A stretch of DNA of 63,170 bases from an uncultured Clostridia bacterium (GTDB lineage Bacteria > Bacillota > Clostridia > UMGS1810), in the NCBI GenBank assembly GCA_934454585.1, contig CAKSFP010000018.1:1-63170 (forward strand). The letters run 5' to 3'. Both the position numbers and the translations under genes were made by a program. The stretch's first letter is position 1. Each line of letters opens with the position of its first letter. The notes beneath the pieces are model-generated. The model did no database searches. It saw only the letters and a program-made list of their open reading frames with translations, and was not told where the DNA came from. This document shows, piece after piece, positions 26,132 through 34,057 of this stretch.

Positions 26132-27136
26132 ATGAAAAGAAATATTACTTGTATACTCTTAATTTTAATATTGATTGTCAATATATGCGGATGCGGTAAA
26201 ACGCAGCATTCAGAAAACTCAAAGCAGGTAACAAATATGCCATCTCAAGAATTTGCACTGACAAATGCGGATAATTCTTTGCAATTTAATTTGGCAGATA
26301 ATAAGTTAACTCTTGTCGGGAATCCCGAAATTGACGAGTGCAATTATATTATGATAGTTCTGAATAACAATGAGGATTATAAGTATGTTGAACAATGCAA
26401 TGACGGTAGTGTAAATATGACCATTGATCTCCCGAATGAAAGGGATATAATAGTTAATTTGTTTTATGGCAAATCTCAATACGGTCAATATGACAGTATT
26501 TTAATTGACTTTTTGGAAATAAGCAAAGAGGAAAATTGTTGGACATTTAAGCAATCGCCGGTTCTTGAAGCAAACAAAAATATGTTTCAGCAAGACAAGA
26601 GTTCTGAAAATAATTTGACCGGTACTGAAGATATACAGGTGGATTCCGCTGAAATAAAACAAATTGCAAATCAAGTAACAAGTACGGCAACAAATGATTA
26701 TGAGAAAGCAAAATTGTTGCATGATTGGGTTGCTGAAAATATTTATTACGATCTGGATGCATTCTACTCCGAAAATTATGATGGGCTTGACGCAGTAAAT
26801 GTTCTGCATACTAAAAAAGGTGTTTGCGAAGGATACGCTAATTTATATGCAGCTTTAGTAAGAAGTGTTGGAATACCGTGCAGGAAACAAAGTGGTTATG
26901 CCCTTGGGATAGATACAAATAAAAAGTGGGATATGCAAGCGATAAATAGGACTGAAACGAATCATGCGTGGAACGAAGTCTATGTCAACAATAAATGGAT
27001 AATTGTTGATGCTACATGGGATTCTACAAATAAATATCAAAACGGGAAATATGAATCCGGTAATAGAATAACAAATCTGTATTTTGACAGCACTTTGGAA
27101 TTCTTTTCGTTAAGTCATAAGTTAATCGAAGGTTAA
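26132..27136 (+). CDS. Lipoprotein with transglutaminase-like domain
   Basis: A 334-residue lipoprotein: signal peptide ITCILLILILIVNICGC with lipobox Cys at residue 21. A variable, mostly beta region is followed by a transglutaminase-like core from about residue 175. The triad is visible: Cys in KGVCEGYANLYAALVRS, His in NHAWNEVYV and Asp in WIIVDATWD. Such secreted domains act as peptidases or crosslinkers of peptides at the cell surface. It starts after TTGGGGG, 17 nt from the discoidin protein, and belongs to the outside-facing part of the system. The C terminus ends soon after the core, as usual. Confidence 0.88.
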   Translation: MKRNITCILLILILIVNICGCGKTQHSENSKQVTNMPSQEFALTNADNSLQFNLADNKLTLVGNPEIDECNYIMIVLNNNEDYKYVEQCNDGSVNMTIDLPNERDIIVNLFYGKSQYGQYDSILIDFLEISKEENCWTFKQSPVLEANKNMFQQDKSSENNLTGTEDIQVDSAEIKQIANQVTSTATNDYEKAKLLHDWVAENIYYDLDAFYSENYDGLDAVNVLHTKKGVCEGYANLYAALVRSVGIPCRKQSGYALGIDTNKKWDMQAINRTETNHAWNEVYVNNKWIIVDATWDSTNKYQNGKYESGNRITNLYFDSTLEFFSLSHKLIEG

Positions 27137-27155
27137 GATACAAGGGGGGAGTTTT

Positions 27156-29942
27156 ATGTATAACAATAATATGTTTGATAGTTTAAGATTGAGTCAAGGC
27201 GGAGGTCTGAATTTTTCGGAAAAAGTGAACTATAATGACGACTCTGTAACGCTTGTTATCGGTATCGGCGGAGCGGGTATTAATGCACTCAGAATGTTTA
27301 AGAAAAATGTATTTGAACATATCAGACCGGATAATTATGAACACATAGAAAATGCTGCACCGCGGTATGACAGAATTAAATTATTAGCTATTGACGCCGA
27401 TGTGAATAATATCGGAAACCCTAATCCTGCACTCGATTTATCTGAAGAATTTTTCTCTTTGGAGAGGTGGGAGCCTATCGGAATAATACCACGTTGGTTG
27501 AATTGGTTGAATCGCGATACGTTCTTTGGATATTTCCGTAACGGCTGCGGTGCCTGCGGAATAAGACAATTGGGACGATATCTTTTGTTTGGAAAAGCAG
27601 AAAAATTATATGTTAGAATTAAGAATATGATTTCCGAATCAGCTTCAGAACTAAAACAAATGCAGAAATTTGTTTTAAATGTGTATATAATAACAAGTGT
27701 TGGCGGGGGAATCGGCAGCGGTTGTTTTATTGATGCTGCATATGTGGTAAGACAAGCTATAAGTGATTTGTCTTTGAATTGTATTGCAACAATTAACGGA
27801 ATGATTGTATTACCGGATGTCACCTTGTCGCATCCTAATATGCCGAAGGGTGGTTCCGCAGAGTACACGATAAAGGCAAATGGATATGCCGCACTTAAAG
27901 AGTTAAATTATCTGATGGATATTCCGAGTAACGGTGACAAGTTTGAGGCGGAATATTCGGAGACATTCAAGGTATGTTTTAATGAAAGACCATTTGATAA
28001 TTGTATGCTGTTCTCATCAAAAACCACAGATGGTGTACTTATATCGTATAATTGCGTTATTGATACTATATCCGAGTTTATGCTGAATACGGTAGTTCGC
28101 ACACGCATAAATGGTATGCACTCCATTTGTTCGCTATCTGATCTGTGTGGGTGGTGCTATGCTTGCAGAGTTAATATGTGTGGGCGTATACCAAATCGTG
28201 TTACTTGCGTGAACTGGTTTAGCGTACTTGGAACTTCTTGTGCGGTTATGCCATATAAGGAAATTGGTACATGTTTGGCGGTTGGATTATTTGACTCTAT
28301 TAAGTACATACAAAAAATACGCCCCAATAAAAGTGATGTAGAAAAATTCTGTCAAAACATTGGTTTTAATTTTAATAATTTGGTTGTTAAAGTTAAAGCA
28401 AATACACGAGGATTAGTTTTAGATGCAAATAGATTTGACACAAAAGTACTTAAAGGCGCAGCAGTCGGAACAATAAGTGGACCTTTAGCCGAGTATTGTG
28501 AAAAATGGAAGGATGATTATGAAGGCAAGGTTGTGGCTAATATAGCTACATTAGGTAGGGCATTAGATGATTATGAAGTTAATAATAATCCGGAATCTAT
28601 TATTGACAAAATATTCAGAGAATTAATCTCTATAGTTAATAATTCCGATCTTGGCCCTTATTTTGCTGCATATATTATTAATGACGGGCAAAATGATTCG
28701 ATTGTATCAGTAATTGCTGTAATAAGAAAAGAAATTGAAAACAGGAGAAATCATGCATATGAACAGATAGCATGGAGAAACGAATGTGTGGAGAAGGCTC
28801 AGAATGAATTTTGTTCAACATGGGATCCGTTCGGTAAAAAGAAAAAATATTATGTGCTTATGGTCGAACAGTTCTATAAAAACATGGCAGATGTTATTAC
28901 TTATAATGCTTTGTTGGACTTGATTGATAAAATCAAAATGCAAGTTACAGCAATAGAATGCGATTACTTCAAAAAGTTAACCGGAATTACCGATAAGCTC
29001 ATAAAAACATTTGAAGATAACAAAGAATATTTTAATACATTTGGTATGCGTAACAAAATGGACAATCATTGGAGTATAGTTGATATAAATGACATTAGGG
29101 AAAATCTGGATAATGCAGTTGACAAGATGCTGAAGATAGACGAGGATGGTTCGGCAACAGCTTCATATTTTGTGGAAAAATTTGCTTCATTAATGTTGAA
29201 TAATAGTGATAAATGGGTTGACGGATCTGAAATTGAAATTGCCGATCTTATAAGTGCATTTATAAGAGCCGAATTCAGAGATGAAATGTCGAAATCAATG
29301 AAACAGTATTTGCAAGAAAAATACGGCACAACGGGTAATAATTTGATAAATGATATTTCGGATAAAATAATTAAAGATGGACTTGTTGCAAAAGGAAAAC
29401 CGTTGTTTAATAACAATCATTTTTGGTTTAATATTAATGACATAAATACACATATAGAGCATGCATTCTTATCGGTTCCGAATAATGAGGTGGATTTCTT
29501 ATCTGCCGCTGAGTTATTCCAAAAAAATACGGCACATCGTTTACTTACTGCAAACAGCGTTATGACGGACAGACTGTTTATATCCAGAGTATTTGATTGT
29601 ATTCCATTATATGCGTGTGCCGACTTGAAAGATTGGGAAAATGCATATTATAAAAATGCTGCTCCCGGCAGACATCTATATGAAGGGGAAGATAAGAACT
29701 GGAGAAATCTTCCGTCGCCATTTCCGGCATCATTTGACTTGACGGTGTATCATAAGTACGATACGGAAAGGGTGAATGAAGCAAAAAAGGTATATGAAGA
29801 AGCTTTGAAATATGGTGTGATAGATGATAATTTATGCAATGCCGACAACCTTATGATTGATGAATTATATAGAAGGCCTATATGGTTTAATGAAATAAAA
29901 AGTGCGATACAAAAGAAAAAAACAGAAGGTGGATTGATATGA
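27156..29942 (+). CDS. Tubulin/FtsZ-like protein, paralogue 2, shorter and with altered signature loop
   Basis: A 928-residue paralogue of the protein at 13837. Both begin NMFDSLRLS-x-GGGLN, and this one has VIGIGGAGINALRMF. The signature loop at residues 183-189 reads GGGIGSG, with Ile in place of the conserved Thr (gga atc ggc). GCGACGIRQLGRYLL replaces AGAGGIRQIGKYLL. Compared with paralogue 1 it lacks the last 245 or so residues. The frame is otherwise intact, has AGGGGGGAG upstream, and the stop overlaps the next ATG (ATGA). It may be a cap, a regulatory subunit or a GTPase-weak partner that co-assembles with paralogue 1. Confidence 0.83.
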   Translation: MYNNNMFDSLRLSQGGGLNFSEKVNYNDDSVTLVIGIGGAGINALRMFKKNVFEHIRPDNYEHIENAAPRYDRIKLLAIDADVNNIGNPNPALDLSEEFFSLERWEPIGIIPRWLNWLNRDTFFGYFRNGCGACGIRQLGRYLLFGKAEKLYVRIKNMISESASELKQMQKFVLNVYIITSVGGGIGSGCFIDAAYVVRQAISDLSLNCIATINGMIVLPDVTLSHPNMPKGGSAEYTIKANGYAALKELNYLMDIPSNGDKFEAEYSETFKVCFNERPFDNCMLFSSKTTDGVLISYNCVIDTISEFMLNTVVRTRINGMHSICSLSDLCGWCYACRVNMCGRIPNRVTCVNWFSVLGTSCAVMPYKEIGTCLAVGLFDSIKYIQKIRPNKSDVEKFCQNIGFNFNNLVVKVKANTRGLVLDANRFDTKVLKGAAVGTISGPLAEYCEKWKDDYEGKVVANIATLGRALDDYEVNNNPESIIDKIFRELISIVNNSDLGPYFAAYIINDGQNDSIVSVIAVIRKEIENRRNHAYEQIAWRNECVEKAQNEFCSTWDPFGKKKKYYVLMVEQFYKNMADVITYNALLDLIDKIKMQVTAIECDYFKKLTGITDKLIKTFEDNKEYFNTFGMRNKMDNHWSIVDINDIRENLDNAVDKMLKIDEDGSATASYFVEKFASLMLNNSDKWVDGSEIEIADLISAFIRAEFRDEMSKSMKQYLQEKYGTTGNNLINDISDKIIKDGLVAKGKPLFNNNHFWFNINDINTHIEHAFLSVPNNEVDFLSAAELFQKNTAHRLLTANSVMTDRLFISRVFDCIPLYACADLKDWENAYYKNAAPGRHLYEGEDKNWRNLPSPFPASFDLTVYHKYDTERVNEAKKVYEEALKYGVIDDNLCNADNLMIDELYRRPIWFNEIKSAIQKKKTEGGLI
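28290..28675 (+). repeat. Gene-conversion tract, copy 2
   Basis: Partner of 14992-15377: 386 bp, five substitutions, three of them changing an amino acid (D/V, A/V, G/D). Confidence 0.85.
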
Positions 29943-30400
29943 AGAATAGTTATGATATACAACGATTTGTTGATGCTCATAATACAGACTTTGAGAAAGC
30001 TCTGACTGAAGTAAGGAATGGCAAAAAAACAAGTCATTGGATGTGGTATATCTTTCCTCAGATAAAAGGCTTGGGGAAAAGTTCAATATCTCAATACTAC
30101 GCTATTAAGGACATTAATGAAGCTAAGGAGTATATAAAAAATCAACAGCTACACGATGATATGTATTTAATTACAAATGAGTTGCTGCGGCAAGAGGAAA
30201 ATAATCCAACCGTGATTTTTGGGCGACCGGATGATCGGAAATTGCAATCATCTATGACGCTTTTTTCGATAGCGGATACAGATAATCAGATTTATGAAAA
30301 TGTACTCAATAAATTTTACAACGGAAAAAAGGATAATAGGACATTATATATTCTGAAAAATGAAGGTAACGATGTTATACGCAAGAATATGTCCGAATAG
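29939..30400 (+). CDS. DUF1810 family protein
   Basis: A 153-residue protein spanning a whole DUF1810 domain: YDIQRFVDAHNTDFEKAL, the invariant SHWMWYIFPQIKGLG, ISQYYAIKDINEAKEYI, and FGRPDDRKLQSSMTLF. The fold is helical and compact; the biochemical role is unknown. Its ATG sits in the stop of the second tubulin gene (ATGA), so the two are translationally coupled. It opens the accessory part of the region, which contains several NAD/ADP-ribose-related families. Confidence 0.88.
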   Translation: MKNSYDIQRFVDAHNTDFEKALTEVRNGKKTSHWMWYIFPQIKGLGKSSISQYYAIKDINEAKEYIKNQQLHDDMYLITNELLRQEENNPTVIFGRPDDRKLQSSMTLFSIADTDNQIYENVLNKFYNGKKDNRTLYILKNEGNDVIRKNMSE

Positions 30401-30510
30401 TGAGGTAAAAATATACGATTAGTTGTTAAACATAAATGATAATAGGCGACGCTTAGCTGAATATTCAAATGAATTATATAAATATATTAAGAAAGATGAG
30501 GGAATGTAAA

Positions 30511-31053
30511 ATGAGTTATGTTAGAATTTGTCCGGGATGTGGAGCAAAAATTTCAAACGATCCTGAAAACAAACAGAATTTCTGCCCTGTTTGCGGCAAA
30601 AATTTATGGGATTTATCTGGCGCAACAGATAATCAAAGGATAACAATGATATCTGCGTACAAAAAAATGCTGAAGAATTATGCACAGTTCAACGGCAGAA
30701 GCCGACGCAGTGAATATTGGTATGTTGTATTGGCAAATTTTATTATAATGATGATAATGTACATATTCTTTATTCCTGCAATGGTAGGAATTACGCAGAC
30801 GGGACAACCATCTACCGGCGCATCAATAATATCGTTTATAGGAATGGTGATTATGGCGATCTATTGTATAGCGATGTTTGTACCGGGCTTAGCATTGTTC
30901 GTAAGAAGATTGCATGATACAGGTAAAAGCGGCTGGTTTATACTATTGGGCTTAATTCCATACATAGGCGGAATAGTTTTGTTTGTCTTTTCTGTATTAG
31001 ACAGTCAACCGGGAGAAAATCAATATGGTCCAAATCCTAAAGGAATAAATTAA
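30511..31053 (+). CDS. DUF805 membrane protein with zinc ribbon
   Basis: A 180-residue protein. An N-terminal zinc ribbon (CPGCGAKI and CPVCGKNL) precedes a DUF805 domain of four membrane helices, with the typical FNGRSRRSEYW entry and LFVRRLHDTGKSGWF loop. The tail QPGENQYGPNPKG is characteristic. DUF805 proteins are inner-membrane proteins of unknown role. The start at 30511 is preferred because GAGGGAATG precedes it; the in-frame ATG at 30469 has no site. A 110-nt gap before it holds no clear element. Confidence 0.88.
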   Translation: MSYVRICPGCGAKISNDPENKQNFCPVCGKNLWDLSGATDNQRITMISAYKKMLKNYAQFNGRSRRSEYWYVVLANFIIMMIMYIFFIPAMVGITQTGQPSTGASIISFIGMVIMAIYCIAMFVPGLALFVRRLHDTGKSGWFILLGLIPYIGGIVLFVFSVLDSQPGENQYGPNPKGIN

Positions 31054-31104
31054 TGCATTGCACAGGTAAAAGGACAATTTTGACGAAAGGAATATAAGAC
31101 AGTT

Positions 31105-32130
31105 ATGAATACAAAACTGGAGTGCAAGGTAAATGCAGCCAATAATGGCAATGCAGAGGCAACTATGCATTTGGCATGTTCTTATTTGACAGGCGATGAT
31201 TATGATGATGTTTCTCAGGATACTACTCAATCAAAGTATTGGATAAACAGGTTGGTTAAATTAGCAGAATCCGGGGACATAATATCGCAGTACATCGTTG
31301 CAAAATGTGGTACATTTGATACATCAGTAATAATGCAGGTCGGATCAAAGGATTATGTAATTAATATGCAAAATAGGTATAAGGATAATATTTTGCAGAA
31401 GGCAAATCAAGGCGAACCTGATGCAGTGTATGCTGCCGCTTGCCTTAATTACGGTGAACCTCAAGCAGCCATTGTTGAAGGAATAAAGGCTGAATGGAAA
31501 AAACAAGCTGATTATGCTGCCACTCATGGCAGTGCGTGGGCTTGTGAAAAGCTTCAAGCCATATATGTAAATAAGGATTACAGTACATCGCTTGAGGGAC
31601 TAAAATATTTAAAAATCGGAGCGCAATATTCGGGCGTGTACGCCGGGAATTGTCAATACTTACTTGGATTTATATATCGTGACGGTCAAAACTCATTGCC
31701 ACAGAATGAAGAATTGTATATACAGCTTATGGAAAAGGCAATGGAGAATGGAAACTTAGAGGCAAAATATAATTTAGACTATAGCAAGAAATTGGTTAAT
31801 GATAAAACCAACGGTGAATGGTTTAGAAAAGCACATCCCATACTTTCGCAAAGGTATTTTCAGAAAAGTTCCGGATGTTACATAGCCACTGCAGTTTATG
31901 GCTCATACGACTGTCCGGAAGTCTGGACACTCAGGCGCTATCGAGATTATATTCTGTCGAAGCATTGGTACGGTAAGTCATTTATAAAAATGTATTACTT
32001 CGTCAGTCCGACTGTTGTTAAGTTATTCGGGAAAGCACAATGGTTTAATACATTTTTCAGAACAAAACTTGACAAGTTTGTTAGAAAACTAAATTCCGCC
32101 GGAATAAAAGATACACCATATTCCGAATGA
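31105..32130 (+). CDS. Sel1-like repeat protein with CFI-box C terminus
   Basis: A 341-residue protein. Residues 1-240 form helical Sel1/TPR-like repeats (AANNGNAEATMHLACSYL, LAESGDIISQYIVAKCG, ANQGEPDAVYAAACL, AMENGNLEAKYNLDYS), a protein-binding scaffold. The C terminus begins GCYIATAVYGSYDCPEVW and continues LRRYRDYILSKHWYGKSF, the CFI-box C-terminal domain found on scaffold and zinc-ribbon proteins. No membrane helix is certain. The start follows AAAGGAAT. It could assemble accessory proteins of the region. Confidence 0.8.
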   Translation: MNTKLECKVNAANNGNAEATMHLACSYLTGDDYDDVSQDTTQSKYWINRLVKLAESGDIISQYIVAKCGTFDTSVIMQVGSKDYVINMQNRYKDNILQKANQGEPDAVYAAACLNYGEPQAAIVEGIKAEWKKQADYAATHGSAWACEKLQAIYVNKDYSTSLEGLKYLKIGAQYSGVYAGNCQYLLGFIYRDGQNSLPQNEELYIQLMEKAMENGNLEAKYNLDYSKKLVNDKTNGEWFRKAHPILSQRYFQKSSGCYIATAVYGSYDCPEVWTLRRYRDYILSKHWYGKSFIKMYYFVSPTVVKLFGKAQWFNTFFRTKLDKFVRKLNSAGIKDTPYSE

Positions 32131-32178
32131 TAAATTTATAAAATATTAACTGTAAACGATTAGATGCCGGAGGGTAAA

Positions 32179-34002
32179 ATGAGCGAAAAAATTTATAAAA
32201 GTATTGATTATGTTACTTACATGAAAAGGTTAAAAAAGCTTTTTGAAGATGCACAATGCTTGTTAGAAGATATATCGCCTTGCTCTGACGCTATGTATTT
32301 TATCGAAACAATTTACAGTGATAATATTTATAAATACAAAGGATATGTGTATCAGCATGTTTGTTTGAGAAACATATCAGATATTTGGGGCTGGATGAGT
32401 GAATTAAAAAATGAATTGTCGGAAGATATAAGAAATAATGCTGACGATCTTCTTTTTTGGAGAATAGTTAAGTACGATGACTATAAAAATTGTGGCTGTA
32501 TAGAACATCAAGAATTTGTAGCTATACTCAATTGCGATGGAACAATAATAGATCTATACCTCAACTTTACTGATAATAATATAAATTCGGAAATAAGATC
32601 TTTGTACAACGAATGGACGTTTCTACTTGGAAGTTGTAAACGAAAGAATGATATAAATGAAACAATTCTTGTGGATAACTGTCCGTTTGAGATTGGAGAT
32701 ATTATTGAAATAAATAGAGTTTGCAGAACACAAAAACATTATTATGTGTATTTAGGCAGCTTGCATCATCAACAAGGAGAGTTTTTGTTGGATTGTGATT
32801 ACAATTTTCAACGGCATACATATAATAATTCAAAAATAATAAGAATTTCTTTGGGAGACTTTTTTAATCCTTTTGAGATGAATAAAGTTAAACCTGATGA
32901 CTGCCAAGATAAAAGAGCAAAAATTTCGAGCAAACTTGTAGAGAAACCGGAATTCATTTGTTTACTTAGTGATTATGCGGATAGTATGATCAAAACAAAT
33001 TTTTCGGAAAAATATGATTTGTCAACGGAAATAGACAACTATATTGCGATGCATTCTAATATGTCAGACAGCAAAGATGTATGGGAATGGACGATAGATG
33101 AAAAACTGTCAGATAACGAAAATGAGAGTGAATTAAAAAACTATATCAAAGAAGTGCATAATATGTTGGAAAAATTACATCCCGTCTCAATAAACGAACT
33201 CAATATAAGAATGCGGGATTTTTTTGATGAGGCATATAGAGATGTATTTACTACTTGTAACAGTCGTGAGATATATCAATTGAAAAACATTTTTCGAGAA
33301 AACACATATATACCTGATGACTACGAGCAAATACAGGGATTGTATAAAGAAACACACAAGATAATAGAAACTATAAGAAATTATGTATACACTAATTATA
33401 TAGAAGCTAATACAAAAGAGACTGTAAAGGAAATAATGTATTGGGAAGTAATAAAATACACTTTAGACAGTTCAAATCAGTATGTTGAAACAGTTATGTT
33501 CCGATTTAATACAGATGCTGAGTTGATTGATATTAAATTTTATGACAGTTTCAAGATGATATATGTAGATGATAGGTATATACAATTATATGACAAATGG
33601 CAGGAATTTAATAGTCCGATTGCTATGACAATAGATTCTCCAAAGTACGGAGATGTTTTGACAATTGATATTAGGCCTATATATTCTAAAATAGAATTAA
33701 TTTATCTTGGTGATGGTGAGACGAATAATTCTTACTATGGACTTGTATGTGATGATACAGGCGTGTTGGTTTTTGCGAATGTTGAGTATTATTATAAATT
33801 AGGAATGGGTGTGTGTGGGATATTTTCTAAAACAAAAAGAGAAAATAGACCAAGCTTTTTGATTGAGGAGTTGTCAAAAATATTGAAAGCTAATCCTGCT
33901 TTAGAAGATGAATTGCTTGATATATACAATGATAACGGGAATGGTTTAGAGTTAAATGATTCCGTAATTGAAGAGTTTATTTCGTGGCATAAAAAAAACT
34001 GA
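32179..34002 (+). CDS. Uncharacterised protein with internal duplication
   Basis: A 607-residue cytoplasmic protein. Two halves share a pattern: an N-terminal helix of KxLxEDxxxLLE type, an LLFWRIVKYDDY / IMYWEVIKYTLD block, a beta hairpin with VAILNCDGTIIDLY / VMFRFNTDAELIDI, a LYNEW / LYDKW helix and an FEIGDIIEI / PKYGDVLTI strand. It is therefore a tandem duplication of one domain of about 270 residues. The start at 32179 follows GGAGGG. No family recognised and no catalytic motif seen. Confidence 0.7.
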   Translation: MSEKIYKSIDYVTYMKRLKKLFEDAQCLLEDISPCSDAMYFIETIYSDNIYKYKGYVYQHVCLRNISDIWGWMSELKNELSEDIRNNADDLLFWRIVKYDDYKNCGCIEHQEFVAILNCDGTIIDLYLNFTDNNINSEIRSLYNEWTFLLGSCKRKNDINETILVDNCPFEIGDIIEINRVCRTQKHYYVYLGSLHHQQGEFLLDCDYNFQRHTYNNSKIIRISLGDFFNPFEMNKVKPDDCQDKRAKISSKLVEKPEFICLLSDYADSMIKTNFSEKYDLSTEIDNYIAMHSNMSDSKDVWEWTIDEKLSDNENESELKNYIKEVHNMLEKLHPVSINELNIRMRDFFDEAYRDVFTTCNSREIYQLKNIFRENTYIPDDYEQIQGLYKETHKIIETIRNYVYTNYIEANTKETVKEIMYWEVIKYTLDSSNQYVETVMFRFNTDAELIDIKFYDSFKMIYVDDRYIQLYDKWQEFNSPIAMTIDSPKYGDVLTIDIRPIYSKIELIYLGDGETNNSYYGLVCDDTGVLVFANVEYYYKLGMGVCGIFSKTKRENRPSFLIEELSKILKANPALEDELLDIYNDNGNGLELNDSVIEEFISWHKKN

Positions 34003-34057
34003 TGAACAATTTGCTTGTATATAGGTGATAAATAACATATAACTGGAGGAGCCGGAA

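Noticed and set aside
27156..29942. Second tubulin-like gene as a pseudogene
   Set aside because: The frame is uninterrupted for 928 codons, has a strong ribosome binding site and a coupled stop/start with the next gene; the loop change and shorter end are treated as divergence.
7168..29942. Conjugation or type IV secretion operon, because of the HerA/FtsK-like ATPase
   Set aside because: No relaxase, VirB4-like pair, coupling-protein partner set or pilin was seen; the neighbours are tubulin, GTPase and VWA genes.
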